In this document: piece by piece, positions 28,222 to 36,465 of the stretch
Position numbering within the stretch: position 1 is the first letter of the stretch
How the letters are laid out: each line of letters begins with the position of its first letter
Assembly: GCA_011391285.1 (NCBI GenBank)
Contig: JAABQU010000255.1
Span: 28,538-92,537, forward strand
DNA length: 64,000 bases
Source of the DNA: Thiobacillus sp.
GTDB taxonomy: Bacteria > Pseudomonadota > Gammaproteobacteria > Burkholderiales > Thiobacillaceae
Direction: 5' to 3'
Position numbers and translations under genes: made by a program
Notes under the pieces: model-generated
What the model was told of the DNA's origin: nothing
The model's database searches: none
The model's input: only the letters and a program-made list of their open reading frames with translations

Positions 28222-29165
28222 GGCATTGTTTCTCCGGGGCCGAGTTGCTGCTGGCCAGGACCGAACAGGATGGTGCGCGGATTGGACAGTCGCTGCCCAG
28301 CCGTGGTGAGGGTGTCGGAACTGGTGCGGATATCGCGGCTGACGTTGGTCAGCTCCAGCGTGCCGGCTTCGGTGAGTTGCTGGATTTGTCCGGAAATCAG
28401 GCTGGCCTCGGTCTGCAGTTTTTCCATCGCCACGGTGGCCTCCTTCAGTGCGACGTCGGCGTTTTCGCCGATGCTGGCGATGCTCCCCTCGGCGCGGGTG
28501 GCGGCCTGGCTGATGCTGGCGCCGGCGAAACGGAATTCGTCGGAAGCATCGCGGATACCCTGCACCACGGCGTCGAGGCTCTGCTTGTTGGCGGCCAGAT
28601 GGGTGGACAGTTCGTTGAGGTTGGCCAGCGTCTGGCGGATGGCAAGCTGGTTTTCGTCCGACAGCAGGGTGTTCATGCGTTCCAGCACCTGCGCACCGTT
28701 TTCCGCCATGCGGGACACCGCGGTCGCGACCTTGTCGATGTCGGAGCTGCCCTCGGCGATCACCGGATAGCGTTCCCCCTGGGGCACCACGTCAAGCAAA
28801 GCCGCGTCGGCCGGGCCGTTGTTGATTTCAACCGACGCAATGCCGGTCACCAGGTTGCGCTTGATGTAGGCCTCGGCGCCGGCATGCACCGGCACGCCCT
28901 CATCGATGCGTGCGGTGACGCTGACGGCTTCCTCGTTGCCCTTGGCAAAACGATAGCTGTCGACCACGCCGACCTTGATCCCGCGAATCTTCACCGGGCT
29001 GCCGACCGTCAACCCGTCGAGCGACTGCTGCTTGAAATAGAGGGTGTAGCTCTGATAGGCGACGCGGTCGGCAAAGCCCGTCAGCCACACGACGGACACG
29101 ATCATCAGCGCAATCACCGCCAGCACCAGGGTGCCTACCAGGGTGTAGCGACCTTCAGTTTCCAT
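28218..29165 (-). CDS. MCE/MlaD-like lipid transport protein
   Basis: This 315-residue protein is anchored by one N-terminal membrane helix (TLVGTLVLAVIALMIVSVVW) and has an MCE domain with the marker LTVGSPVKIRGIKVG. A long coiled-coil C-terminal half follows, longer than in MlaD itself, so it resembles the PqiB/LetB-like or plant-TGD2-like tunnels. It probably carries phospholipids across the periplasm. The ATG at 29165 has GGAG about 9 bases upstream and overlaps the ATPase gene by 11 bases. Confidence 0.87.
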   Translation of the reverse strand: METEGRYTLVGTLVLAVIALMIVSVVWLTGFADRVAYQSYTLYFKQQSLDGLTVGSPVKIRGIKVGVVDSYRFAKGNEEAVSVTARIDEGVPVHAGAEAYIKRNLVTGIASVEINNGPADAALLDVVPQGERYPVIAEGSSDIDKVATAVSRMAENGAQVLERMNTLLSDENQLAIRQTLANLNELSTHLAANKQSLDAVVQGIRDASDEFRFAGASISQAATRAEGSIASIGENADVALKEATVAMEKLQTEASLISGQIQQLTEAGTLELTNVSRDIRTSSDTLTTAGQRLSNPRTILFGPGQQQLGPGETMP

Positions 29166-29922
29166 GCGCGGTTTCTCCTTCCGACGCCCGTGCGGCAAAG
29201 TAGTCCCTGAGCCACGGATCGTCGATATGTTTCAGTTCGGCCACGGTGCCGCTGCCAAGCACGCGGCCATCCGACAGCACGATGACGCGGTCGATAATCG
29301 AAAACAGTGTATCCAAGTCGTGGGTGACGAGGAATACGGTGAGACCGAGGCTGTCGGCCAGCAGCCTGATCAGGGAATCGAAGGCGCGTGCCGAAGTCGG
29401 ATCAAGGCCGGAGGTAGGCTCGTCGAGAAACAGCAGTTCGGGGTCCAGCGCCAGCGCGCGCGCCAGCGCCACCCGCTTGCGCATGCCGCCTGACAGTTCG
29501 CTCGGGCGCTTTTTGGCGGCGTCCGGCGGCAACCCGGCCAGCGCGAGTTTCAGCCGCGCCAGCTGGCGGCAGGTGGTGTGGGGCAGGTCGGTATGCTCGA
29601 ACAAGGGCGTGGCAACGTTGTCCTCCACATTCATCGAGGAAAACAGCGCACCATCCTGGAACAACACGCCAAAGCGCTGACGCAGCTGGTTCATCTGCGC
29701 GGGCGTGCTGTCCAAAACCGACTGCCCGAAAAGCTCGATGCGGCCGGCCTGCGGCTTCAGCAGACCAATGATTTCGCGCAGCAGCACCGATTTTCCGGAG
29801 CCGCTGCCGCCGATCAGCGCGACCACTTCGCCGCGCGCCACGCTCAGTTCAAGGCCGAGGTGGATGGCATGTCCACCCAGCGTGGTGTAAAGGTCACGGA
29901 CGTCGATCACGTTATCCGTCAT
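29155..29922 (-). CDS. MlaF-like ABC transporter ATP-binding protein
   Basis: The ATPase of a lipid-type ABC transporter: Walker A GGSGSGKS, signature LSGGMRKRVALARAL, Walker B LLFLDEPTSGLDP. The 255-residue length and the Mla-like LGLELSVARGEVVALIGG are consistent with MlaF. It shares one base of its start with the stop of the permease gene (TGATG). It energises lipid movement by the MlaE-like permease and MCE protein encoded on either side. Confidence 0.92.
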   Translation of the reverse strand: MTDNVIDVRDLYTTLGGHAIHLGLELSVARGEVVALIGGSGSGKSVLLREIIGLLKPQAGRIELFGQSVLDSTPAQMNQLRQRFGVLFQDGALFSSMNVEDNVATPLFEHTDLPHTTCRQLARLKLALAGLPPDAAKKRPSELSGGMRKRVALARALALDPELLFLDEPTSGLDPTSARAFDSLIRLLADSLGLTVFLVTHDLDTLFSIIDRVIVLSDGRVLGSGTVAELKHIDDPWLRDYFAARASEGETAHGN

Positions 29923-31016
29923 CAGATCCCCAGCTCCACGAACATGATGGCAAAAATTGCGTTGATGACGATGATGGCGACCAGGCTCTGCACCACGGTG
30001 GAGGTGGTGTTGGCGCCGACACTGCGCGCGTCGCGAGTGACCGAAAGCCCCATGCGGCAGGCGATGAGGGCGATGAAGATGGCGAACACCGGCGCCTTGC
30101 CCAGTCCCACCAGCAGGGTTTTCAGGTCTAGAACCTCAGCCACCCGGTCGATGAACATGGAATAGGAAATATCCAGCTGCTGCTGCGTCACCAGCATGCC
30201 GCCAACCATCCCGGCGATGTCGCCGATGAATACAAGAAGCGGCAGGGCGAGCACCAGGGCCAGGATGCGCGGAATCACCAGCACCGCCAGCGGCGACAGG
30301 CCGAGCGTGGTGATGGCATCGATTTCCTCGGTCACTTTCATGGTGCCGATCTGCGCGGTAATGGCAGCACCGGTGCGCCCGGCTACCAGTACCGCAACGA
30401 TGATCGGCGAGACCTCGCGCAGGATCGCCAGCAGCAGGCCGTCGATGACAAAGATGCTGGCGCCGTATTGCTGCGCCTGTGAACCGAGCAGGTAGGCGAA
30501 CACCACACCGAGCAGGAACAGCATGCCAATCACGATGGGAATCGCGCCGACGAACACCGCGCTCACCTGGGCGCCAAATTCACGCCAGCGCCAGCGCCCC
30601 GGTTTGCCTATCAATGTTGTCAGTTCGATGACTAAGTGGCCGACGAAGTTGAGCAGGCCGACCACATGGCCCCACACTGCGATGCTGCCGCGCCCGGTGA
30701 GTGCGAGCACGCCTTCGCTGCGCGGTTCGGGTTGAGCGGCAGTGTCTGCGCGGTGCTGCGCCACCAGATTGAACATCGCCAGGTGCTGCGACTGAAAGCC
30801 GCGCAGTTCTGGCACCGGATCGCTTGCATTAGGGCTGGCAGCAGTGAGCAACAGCCACGCGCCGTTGGTGTCGAGTTGGGTGACGCCGGTGCCATCGATG
30901 ATGCGCACGGTCTCACCGCTCAGGTTTGGCAGCGCGGCGGCGGCTTCGGCCTGCCAGACGCCGCTGGCAATCAGCGCCCCCTGTTCCTCGTCGAAGTGCG
31001 CGCCTGCTTCGGTCAC
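29922..31016 (-). CDS. MlaE-like permease with N-terminal STAS-like domain
   Basis: The protein has an N-terminal soluble part of about 120 residues that looks like a STAS domain (GETVRIIDGTGVTQLDTNGAW in part), fused to a MlaE-type permease with the conserved GRTGAAITAQIGTMKVTEEIDA core (in part) and five or six membrane segments. In Escherichia coli the STAS partner (MlaB) is a separate protein; fusion is common in other bacteria. The GTG start overlaps the metA stop as GTGA, an unusual coupling of amino acid and lipid genes. Confidence 0.88.
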   Translation of the reverse strand: MTEAGAHFDEEQGALIASGVWQAEAAAALPNLSGETVRIIDGTGVTQLDTNGAWLLLTAASPNASDPVPELRGFQSQHLAMFNLVAQHRADTAAQPEPRSEGVLALTGRGSIAVWGHVVGLLNFVGHLVIELTTLIGKPGRWRWREFGAQVSAVFVGAIPIVIGMLFLLGVVFAYLLGSQAQQYGASIFVIDGLLLAILREVSPIIVAVLVAGRTGAAITAQIGTMKVTEEIDAITTLGLSPLAVLVIPRILALVLALPLLVFIGDIAGMVGGMLVTQQQLDISYSMFIDRVAEVLDLKTLLVGLGKAPVFAIFIALIACRMGLSVTRDARSVGANTTSTVVQSLVAIIVINAIFAIMFVELGI

Positions 31017-32065
31017 ACCAGCCCTAAAGGATTGTTTGGATCGATGCCCGGCATGAAGGGCAGGCCGCGTTCGGAATGAGTGACCTGGTAGACGCAGCCG
31101 ATCCAGTTGCCGATCACCGCCTCGGCGGTGTCATGCCATGTGTTGTCGAGCAGCGGAAGCAGGTGCGCCTCGGGAAAGCCCAGCGCTTCGCCGGCGCGCA
31201 TGCGGCTGCCGAATTCGGCCAGCAGTGCCTGCGCCTGATGGTTGAAGTAGCGATGCGGGAAGGGTGGAAACGCGGGCAGCTTGCCGGCTGCGGCCAACAG
31301 CAGGTCGCGCTTGTATTCCTTCAGGAGCGACACCGTGTCGTATTCCGGATGCCCCTGGAAGAAGACGGTCCTGAGGCCGTCGTGGCTCACCGCCAGGTGC
31401 ACGCCGGCCTCCGCGCTTTCGACCAGCACCTTGACCCCGGCCGCCTCGAACTGCGCGCGCGCGACGTTGTTCCAGCGTGAATGCGGCACGTCGAAGCGGG
31501 TGTTGACGTCGGCCACCAGCGGGTGGCAGCCGTCGGTGACGCGATGCTCGAACACGCCCCATATTTTCTGTGGCTGCTTCACCCGCGTCTGGCCGTGGCG
31601 GAACTGCATCACCGCGTGGGTGGCCAGGCACGAGCACAGGGTCGAGGTCACGTTGTCCCAGGCCCAGTCGATCACCTCGATCAGCGGCTCCCAGAAGGCC
31701 TCGTCGGCCAGATTGGGGTGGCTGACGTTGGCGCCGGTGATGATGAGCGCATCCAGCCCCGCCGCGCGGATGTCCTCGAAGCTTTCGTAGTATTGAGCGA
31801 TATGCGCCCGCGCCGCCTCGCCGCGTGGCAGCGTCGGCAGGGTGAAGGGATGCATGTAGAACTGCGCGATCGGGTTGGACTCGCCGACCAGGCGATAGAA
31901 CTGCCGCTCGGTCGCCTCCAGCGCGGCATCCGGCATCATGTTCAGGAGGCCGACATGCAGCTCGCGGATTTCCTGCTTGGCCGCGCGTTCGGTCGACAGC
32001 ACCGTGATGCCGTCGCGGCGCAGGCGGTCGAAGGTGGGCAGCGTGTTGTGCGCGACCAGCGGCAT
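31013..32065 (-). CDS. metA: Homoserine O-acyltransferase, MetA family
   Basis: MetA activates homoserine in methionine synthesis. The 350-residue protein shows the MetA fold: VGLLNMMPDAALEATERQF near the N-terminus, the catalytic cysteine C146 in STLCSCLATHA, and the His/Glu pair in FFQGHPEYD. PHSRW corresponds to the substrate-binding PHSRY. Whether it uses succinyl- or acetyl-CoA cannot be decided by eye. It lies one base after the orphan kinase gene and overlaps the lipid permease gene, so it is in the middle of an operon. Confidence 0.88.
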   Translation of the reverse strand: MPLVAHNTLPTFDRLRRDGITVLSTERAAKQEIRELHVGLLNMMPDAALEATERQFYRLVGESNPIAQFYMHPFTLPTLPRGEAARAHIAQYYESFEDIRAAGLDALIITGANVSHPNLADEAFWEPLIEVIDWAWDNVTSTLCSCLATHAVMQFRHGQTRVKQPQKIWGVFEHRVTDGCHPLVADVNTRFDVPHSRWNNVARAQFEAAGVKVLVESAEAGVHLAVSHDGLRTVFFQGHPEYDTVSLLKEYKRDLLLAAAGKLPAFPPFPHRYFNHQAQALLAEFGSRMRAGEALGFPEAHLLPLLDNTWHDTAEAVIGNWIGCVYQVTHSERGLPFMPGIDPNNPLGLV

Positions 32066-32066
32066 G

Positions 32067-32918
32067 TCAGCGTTCCTTGCGCGCGATCGCGGTTTCCAGC
32101 AGCGCCAGGAAATCGCGCTCGTCGCGCACCTGCGCCACTTCCTGCGAGGTCACCGTGTAGCCGTGCGGCTTCGCAATCGCCTCGTAGCGGGGGATGCGCG
32201 AATGGAACAGGCGCGGAAACACCCAGCGGGCGAAATCGTCCGGCTCGATTTGTGCCACATATTCCAGGCCCTTTTCCTGCAGATAGACCGGCAGGTGTTC
32301 GGCGAGGAAGGCGGGGCGGAAATACAGCGGCTTGGGATCGGACTGCGCGCGCTTGATCAGCGTGTCCTCCTCCTCGCGGGTGGTGGTCTGGATGTAGAGA
32401 ATCAGCGTGTGCTCGGCCAGCAACTCGACCACGCCGGGCGCGTCGAGCTCGCACAGGCTGCCGCCGACGTCGTTGACGAAGTGCGGATAGCCGTAGATTT
32501 CCTGGCCCTTGCGGATGAAGCTCGGTACGTCCTTCATGGCGGCAATCTCGCCGTCGCGATACGCAGCCTGCCGGAGCGAGAACTCGTCCAGCGAAAGTCC
32601 ACCCCACTCCGGACCGCCGAGCTTGCCGACGAAGGTCAGCACCGGGCCAAGGTCATGGATTTTGATGTTGTTCTTGATGTCGATCCAGTCGTTGCGCAGC
32701 AAATCGCGCAAAAACGGCACCTGCATCGCCTGCTGCTTGATGATGTCGAGAATCGGCTCGTCGAGGTAGCGCGTGCCGATACGGTAGTCGCCGGAAAAGT
32801 GGAACCAGTCGTGGCCGCGCAGCATGGTCGAGATGTGCGTCTTGCCGACGCCGGACATGCCGAGCAGGGTAATGCGCTTGGTCGGCCAGGCGCGGAAGGT
32901 TTCAGGCGTGAAGTGCAT
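32067..32918 (-). CDS. Orphan P-loop small-molecule kinase-like ATPase
   Basis: This 283-residue protein has a P-loop GMSGVGKTHIS near residue 20, like shikimate- or nucleotide-kinase folds, but the rest (for example HFSGDYRIGTRYLDEPI and TTTREEEDTL) is not one I can assign. It is 1 base upstream of metA, so its product is probably made with MetA. It may phosphorylate a metabolite linked to methionine synthesis, or act as a regulator. The ATG at 32918 begins MHFTPETFRAWPTKRIT. Confidence 0.72.
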   Translation of the reverse strand: MHFTPETFRAWPTKRITLLGMSGVGKTHISTMLRGHDWFHFSGDYRIGTRYLDEPILDIIKQQAMQVPFLRDLLRNDWIDIKNNIKIHDLGPVLTFVGKLGGPEWGGLSLDEFSLRQAAYRDGEIAAMKDVPSFIRKGQEIYGYPHFVNDVGGSLCELDAPGVVELLAEHTLILYIQTTTREEEDTLIKRAQSDPKPLYFRPAFLAEHLPVYLQEKGLEYVAQIEPDDFARWVFPRLFHSRIPRYEAIAKPHGYTVTSQEVAQVRDERDFLALLETAIARKER

Positions 32919-33251
32919 GGGGTCGGTTTTCGTATGATTAGCGCGAAGCCTACCGAAAAGCCATGCAATTAAAAAGGTTCTTCGCGCCTTTGGGGTAAGT
33001 TGGGTTGACGGGATAGAGGTTGGTAAATTGGCCGTCGCCAAACCATCCAACCCAACCAACCAACCCCGTCGTGCAAGATGTTATGTCTGGCATGGTCTTC
33101 TGGGAGGGCCATATCGTTCAATCCGTTCACGAGCAAGCCGATGGTTCACTGCCCATCGACTCATCCGAATGATCCGAAGACCCCAACCATACGGCAATCT
33201 GCGGTCAGTGCGGCCGGCCCTGCGTGCTGGTGCACGACCGACGCCGGCGCC
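32919..33251. other. Intergenic region with low-complexity inverted repeat
   Basis: These 333 bases hold no gene I can support. AGTTGGGTTG near 33000 and a CCAACCCAACCAACCAAC tract near 33046-33063 are partly complementary and could fold. The region probably contains the promoter of the kinase-metA operon and, at its 3' end, decayed sequence upstream of the transposase remnant. Confidence 0.5.
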
Positions 33252-33647
33252 ATGGACATGAACACGGCCTTCGATCTGGACGTACAGCAGGGTGTCAAAC
33301 TCGATGAACTGCTTGCCGCCAATGCGCCGCTGGCGACAGTCAGCCTGCTGAAGACCGCGTTGAAGGAAGTCCGGTTTGCCCCCAGCGTGGCGGAGGACGT
33401 CAGGCGATGGCGGGAGTGGTATCGCCTGACCATCGACAGCGGGCTCACCCCCGCCATCGTGTTCGCCGAGCAACTGAAGAAATACCTGCGCGGCATACTC
33501 GCCTCAGCCATCTTCGCGATGAACACCAGCATCCTCGAAGGGGTGAACAACCGCATCAAGGTCATCAAGCGCATGGCTTAGGAACTCCGCAATTCAGCCT
33601 ACTTCTTCCTCAAAATCAAGGCCGCCTTCCCCGGGAAAGTGCGATGA
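33252..33647 (+). pseudogene. ISL3-family transposase remnant
   Basis: The reading frame begins with MDMNTAFDLDVQQ, a transposase core segment, then jumps directly to the C-terminal region (KLDELLAANAPLATV, later SILEGVNNRIKVIKRMA), so the middle of the DDE domain has been deleted. An in-frame TAG at 33579-33581 replaces the expected tyrosine after RMA, after which the frame continues as NSAYFFLKIKAAFPGKVR to a TGA. The 5' part is absent. It cannot be functional. No clear terminal inverted repeats were found. Confidence 0.85.
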
Positions 33648-33742
33648 ACCTTTTTTATGCAGTCCCGTGGCACGCATCGTTTGGTTCCGCATCGACGAAC
33701 CGTGAAGCTGTCTATATTGCAAACCGTATAAAGGAATTGTCG

Positions 33743-34303
33743 ATGCGAAGAGCAATACGCAGCCTGGCCGGCATGGCTGTCGCGCTTGTCATGGTGGACC
33801 GGCTCGCTTGGGCCGCGGAAAGGAGCACGACCATGGAACTGACCTCGAGTACATTCACCCAGAATGCGGATATCCCCAGCCTGTACACCTGCGAAGGAAG
33901 CGACCAGTCGCCGCCACTGGCATGGTCCGGCGTGCCCTCCGACAGCCAAAGCCTCGCGCTGATCATCGACGACCCCGACGCACCCGATCCGGCGGCGCCG
34001 AAGATGACCTGGGTGCACTGGGTGGTCTACAACCTGCCAGCCGACACCACCGGGCTTGCGGCCGGCGCATCGCGCACGAACCTGCCCGCCGGTGCGCGAG
34101 AAGGCCTCAACGACTGGCAGCGCGAAGGCTATGGCGGGCCCTGCCCGCCCAGCGGCCGCCATCGCTATGTCCACAAGCTGTATGCACTCGACACCGTGCT
34201 GCCGGTTTTGAAACCGGCGACCAAGGCGGCCCTGGAAAGGGCAATGCAGGGGCACATCCTGGCGAAGGCTGAACTGGTGGGGTATTACGAGAAGAGGAAA
34301 TAA
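33743..34303 (+). CDS. YbhB/YbcL-type PEBP family protein, secreted
   Basis: The 186-residue protein has a probable signal peptide (MRRAIRSLAGMAVALVMV) and a phosphatidylethanolamine-binding-protein fold with DDPDAPDPAAPKMTWVHWVVYN, GGPCPPSGRHRY and HILAKAELVGYY landmarks (each shown in part). Bacterial members bind small anions or lipids and their roles are mostly unknown. AAAGGA lies 8 bases before the ATG. It follows the transposase remnant by 95 bases. Confidence 0.9.
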   Translation: MRRAIRSLAGMAVALVMVDRLAWAAERSTTMELTSSTFTQNADIPSLYTCEGSDQSPPLAWSGVPSDSQSLALIIDDPDAPDPAAPKMTWVHWVVYNLPADTTGLAAGASRTNLPAGAREGLNDWQREGYGGPCPPSGRHRYVHKLYALDTVLPVLKPATKAALERAMQGHILAKAELVGYYEKRK

Positions 34304-34396
34304 ACCGGCGTTGCGATGCCGCGAGGGTCACGCCTGGACGGCTGAATTCAATCCGGCAAGGAAGCGCCAGTCGTAAAGACAGGCTGACCTTGTCGC

Positions 34397-34402
34397 TATA
34401 AT
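34397..34402 (+). promoter_or_regulatory. Candidate -10 box upstream of the LtaS-like gene
   Basis: A perfect TATAAT lies 99 bases before the ATG at 34501, in the 197-base gap after the PEBP gene. No clear -35 hexamer sits 17 bases upstream (the best is weak), so confidence is limited. The rest of the gap shows nothing else I can name. Confidence 0.4.
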
Positions 34403-34500
34403 GGCCAAGCCGGCGGATTCGCGGACAAGCCTCCGGGTTGCATCGATCCGGAGCGTCCGGGGATCCACTAACTCAGACGCGTCCAATCCCACCCCCCTTC

Positions 34501-36441
34501 ATGAAATCGCCCTTGTCCCGTTTCGCGCCCTTGCCTTTTCTGCCTTACATCTTGTTGTTCCTGGGCGTCGCCAGCCTGACGCGCCTCGGCCTGGCGCTGC
34601 AGACCGGCCTCGACAAGACCCCACTGACCCTGTGGCCCAACCTGATGCTGCGCGGCGTCGGATTTGACCTGGCGGTGCTGGCCTGGCTACTCGCGCCCAT
34701 GCTGCTGTGGGCCGCGCTGTGGCCGACACGCTGGCGCAACACACGCTGGCAGGGTGGGCTGCGACTGGCGGTTTTCGTCCTGATGGCGGCGGTCCTGCTC
34801 TTCGGCGCGCTGTCGGAATGGGTTTTCTGGGAGGAATTCGAGACCCGCTTCAATTTCATCGCCGTGGACTACCTGGTCTACACGCGTGAAGTGCTCGGCA
34901 ACATCGTCGAATCCTATCCGGTGGTTCCCCTGATTGCGGGTGTGGCCGCGCTGGCGACCTTGCCAACCTGGCTGTTTCGGGCGCGCATCCGCGCCGCGCA
35001 CGCCCCTGCGACGCAGGCCGGCTGGCGCGTGCTGTACGCCGCGCTGGCGTTTGCGCTGCCGTGGGGTGCCTGGCATCTGGCGGATATCGACCAGATGCAA
35101 TTTTCCGGCAACGCCTATGCCAATGAACTGTCCGGCAACGGCCTGATGACTTTCGTCACCGCCTTCCGGCGCAACGAACTGGATTACCCGCGTTTTTATG
35201 CAACGCTGCCCGCGGCGCAGGCGGAGCGCATCCTGGCCGAACTCGGCGTCGAACGCCACCCCCTCTCGAAAGCGCTTGACCCCGGCCCGGAAGAAGTCGA
35301 GCGCTTCGATCCGCGGCGCGTACCGTTCAAGCGCCCGCCGCGCAACGTGGTGCTGATTTCGGTGGAAAGCCTGTCCGCCAAGTTTCTCGGCAGCTTCGGC
35401 AATCCGGCGGGGCTGACCCCGCGACTCGATGCGCTGGCCCGGGACGGCCTCTTGTTCACCCAACTGTATGCCACCGGCACCCGCACCGTGCGTGGGCTGG
35501 AGGCCTTGTCGCTCGGAACGCCGCCGATCCCCGGCCAGGCCATCGTGCGCCGGCCCGGCAATGAGCATCTGGCGACGGTCGGCGAAATCCTGCGTCGGCA
35601 GGGCTACGAGACGCTGTTCCTGTATGGCGGCTACGGCTATTTCGACAACATGAACGCCTATTTCGCCGGCAACGACTATCGCGTCGTCGACCGTACCGAT
35701 TTCCCGAAGGCCTCCGTCGGCTTTGCCAATGTCTGGGGCGTGGCCGACGAGTTCCTGTTCGACAACAGCCTGGTGCAACTCGACAAAACGCATGCCGCCG
35801 GCAAACCTTTCATGGCGCAAATCATGACCACCTCCAACCACCGGCCCTTCACCTATCCGGATGGCCGTATCGACATCCCCTCGCCGGGCAAGCGCGATGG
35901 CGGCGTCAAATACACCGATTACGCAATCGGCCGTTTCATCGACCAGGCACGAAAAAAACCCTGGTTCGACGACACCCTGTTCGTCATCGTCGCCGACCAT
36001 TGCGCCTCCGCCGCCGGCAGGACCAAGCTGCCGGTGCCGGGCTATCACATCCCGCTGATTCTCTACGCACCGGCCTTGCTGAAGCCGGGACGCGATGACC
36101 GTCTGGCCAGCCAGATTGACATTCCGCCGACCCTGCTCGATGCACTGGGCCTGCCCGGCGACGACCACTTCTTCGGCCTGTCGTTGTTCGAGCAGGGCGC
36201 AGAAGGCCGGCGTGCCTTCATCAGCAACTACCAGGAGCTGGGTTATCTGAAGGCGGGCAAGCTGGTCGTGTTGGGTCCCAAGCAGCGGGTCGACATCTTC
36301 AGCATCGATGCCGACGGAGACGCCCTCCCGGCCGCGCCGGATCCGCGCCTGCGCGACGAGGCCGTGGCCTACTACCAGACCGCGTTCAAGGCATTCAGGG
36401 AAGGCGCGCTGAAGATGCGCGGCACCGGGATGGCACCATAA
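34501..36441 (+). CDS. LtaS-like sulfatase-fold phosphotransferase
   Basis: The 646-residue protein has about five N-terminal membrane segments and a large periplasmic sulfatase-fold domain. The nucleophile is probably the threonine in YATGTRTVRGLEAL; metal-binding residues are in VVLISVESLSAKFLG and FVIVADHCA. This is the architecture of LTA synthases and of OpgB-type phosphoglycerol transferases. In a Gram-negative cell a role in decorating periplasmic glucans or envelope lipids is likely, and a cyclic-glucan synthase lies in this window, although 25 kb away. Confidence 0.85.
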   Translation: MKSPLSRFAPLPFLPYILLFLGVASLTRLGLALQTGLDKTPLTLWPNLMLRGVGFDLAVLAWLLAPMLLWAALWPTRWRNTRWQGGLRLAVFVLMAAVLLFGALSEWVFWEEFETRFNFIAVDYLVYTREVLGNIVESYPVVPLIAGVAALATLPTWLFRARIRAAHAPATQAGWRVLYAALAFALPWGAWHLADIDQMQFSGNAYANELSGNGLMTFVTAFRRNELDYPRFYATLPAAQAERILAELGVERHPLSKALDPGPEEVERFDPRRVPFKRPPRNVVLISVESLSAKFLGSFGNPAGLTPRLDALARDGLLFTQLYATGTRTVRGLEALSLGTPPIPGQAIVRRPGNEHLATVGEILRRQGYETLFLYGGYGYFDNMNAYFAGNDYRVVDRTDFPKASVGFANVWGVADEFLFDNSLVQLDKTHAAGKPFMAQIMTTSNHRPFTYPDGRIDIPSPGKRDGGVKYTDYAIGRFIDQARKKPWFDDTLFVIVADHCASAAGRTKLPVPGYHIPLILYAPALLKPGRDDRLASQIDIPPTLLDALGLPGDDHFFGLSLFEQGAEGRRAFISNYQELGYLKAGKLVVLGPKQRVDIFSIDADGDALPAAPDPRLRDEAVAYYQTAFKAFREGALKMRGTGMAP

Positions 36442-36465
36442 ACGGCGCAAGTGGACTGCGCAGCA

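Noticed and set aside
33078..33251. Intact N-terminal part of the ISL3 transposase
   Set aside because: The translation upstream of MDMNTAFD does not resemble a transposase, so it is not included in the remnant.
34687..36450. 587-residue open frame on the minus strand
   Set aside because: Antisense to the LtaS-like gene and without recognisable motifs.
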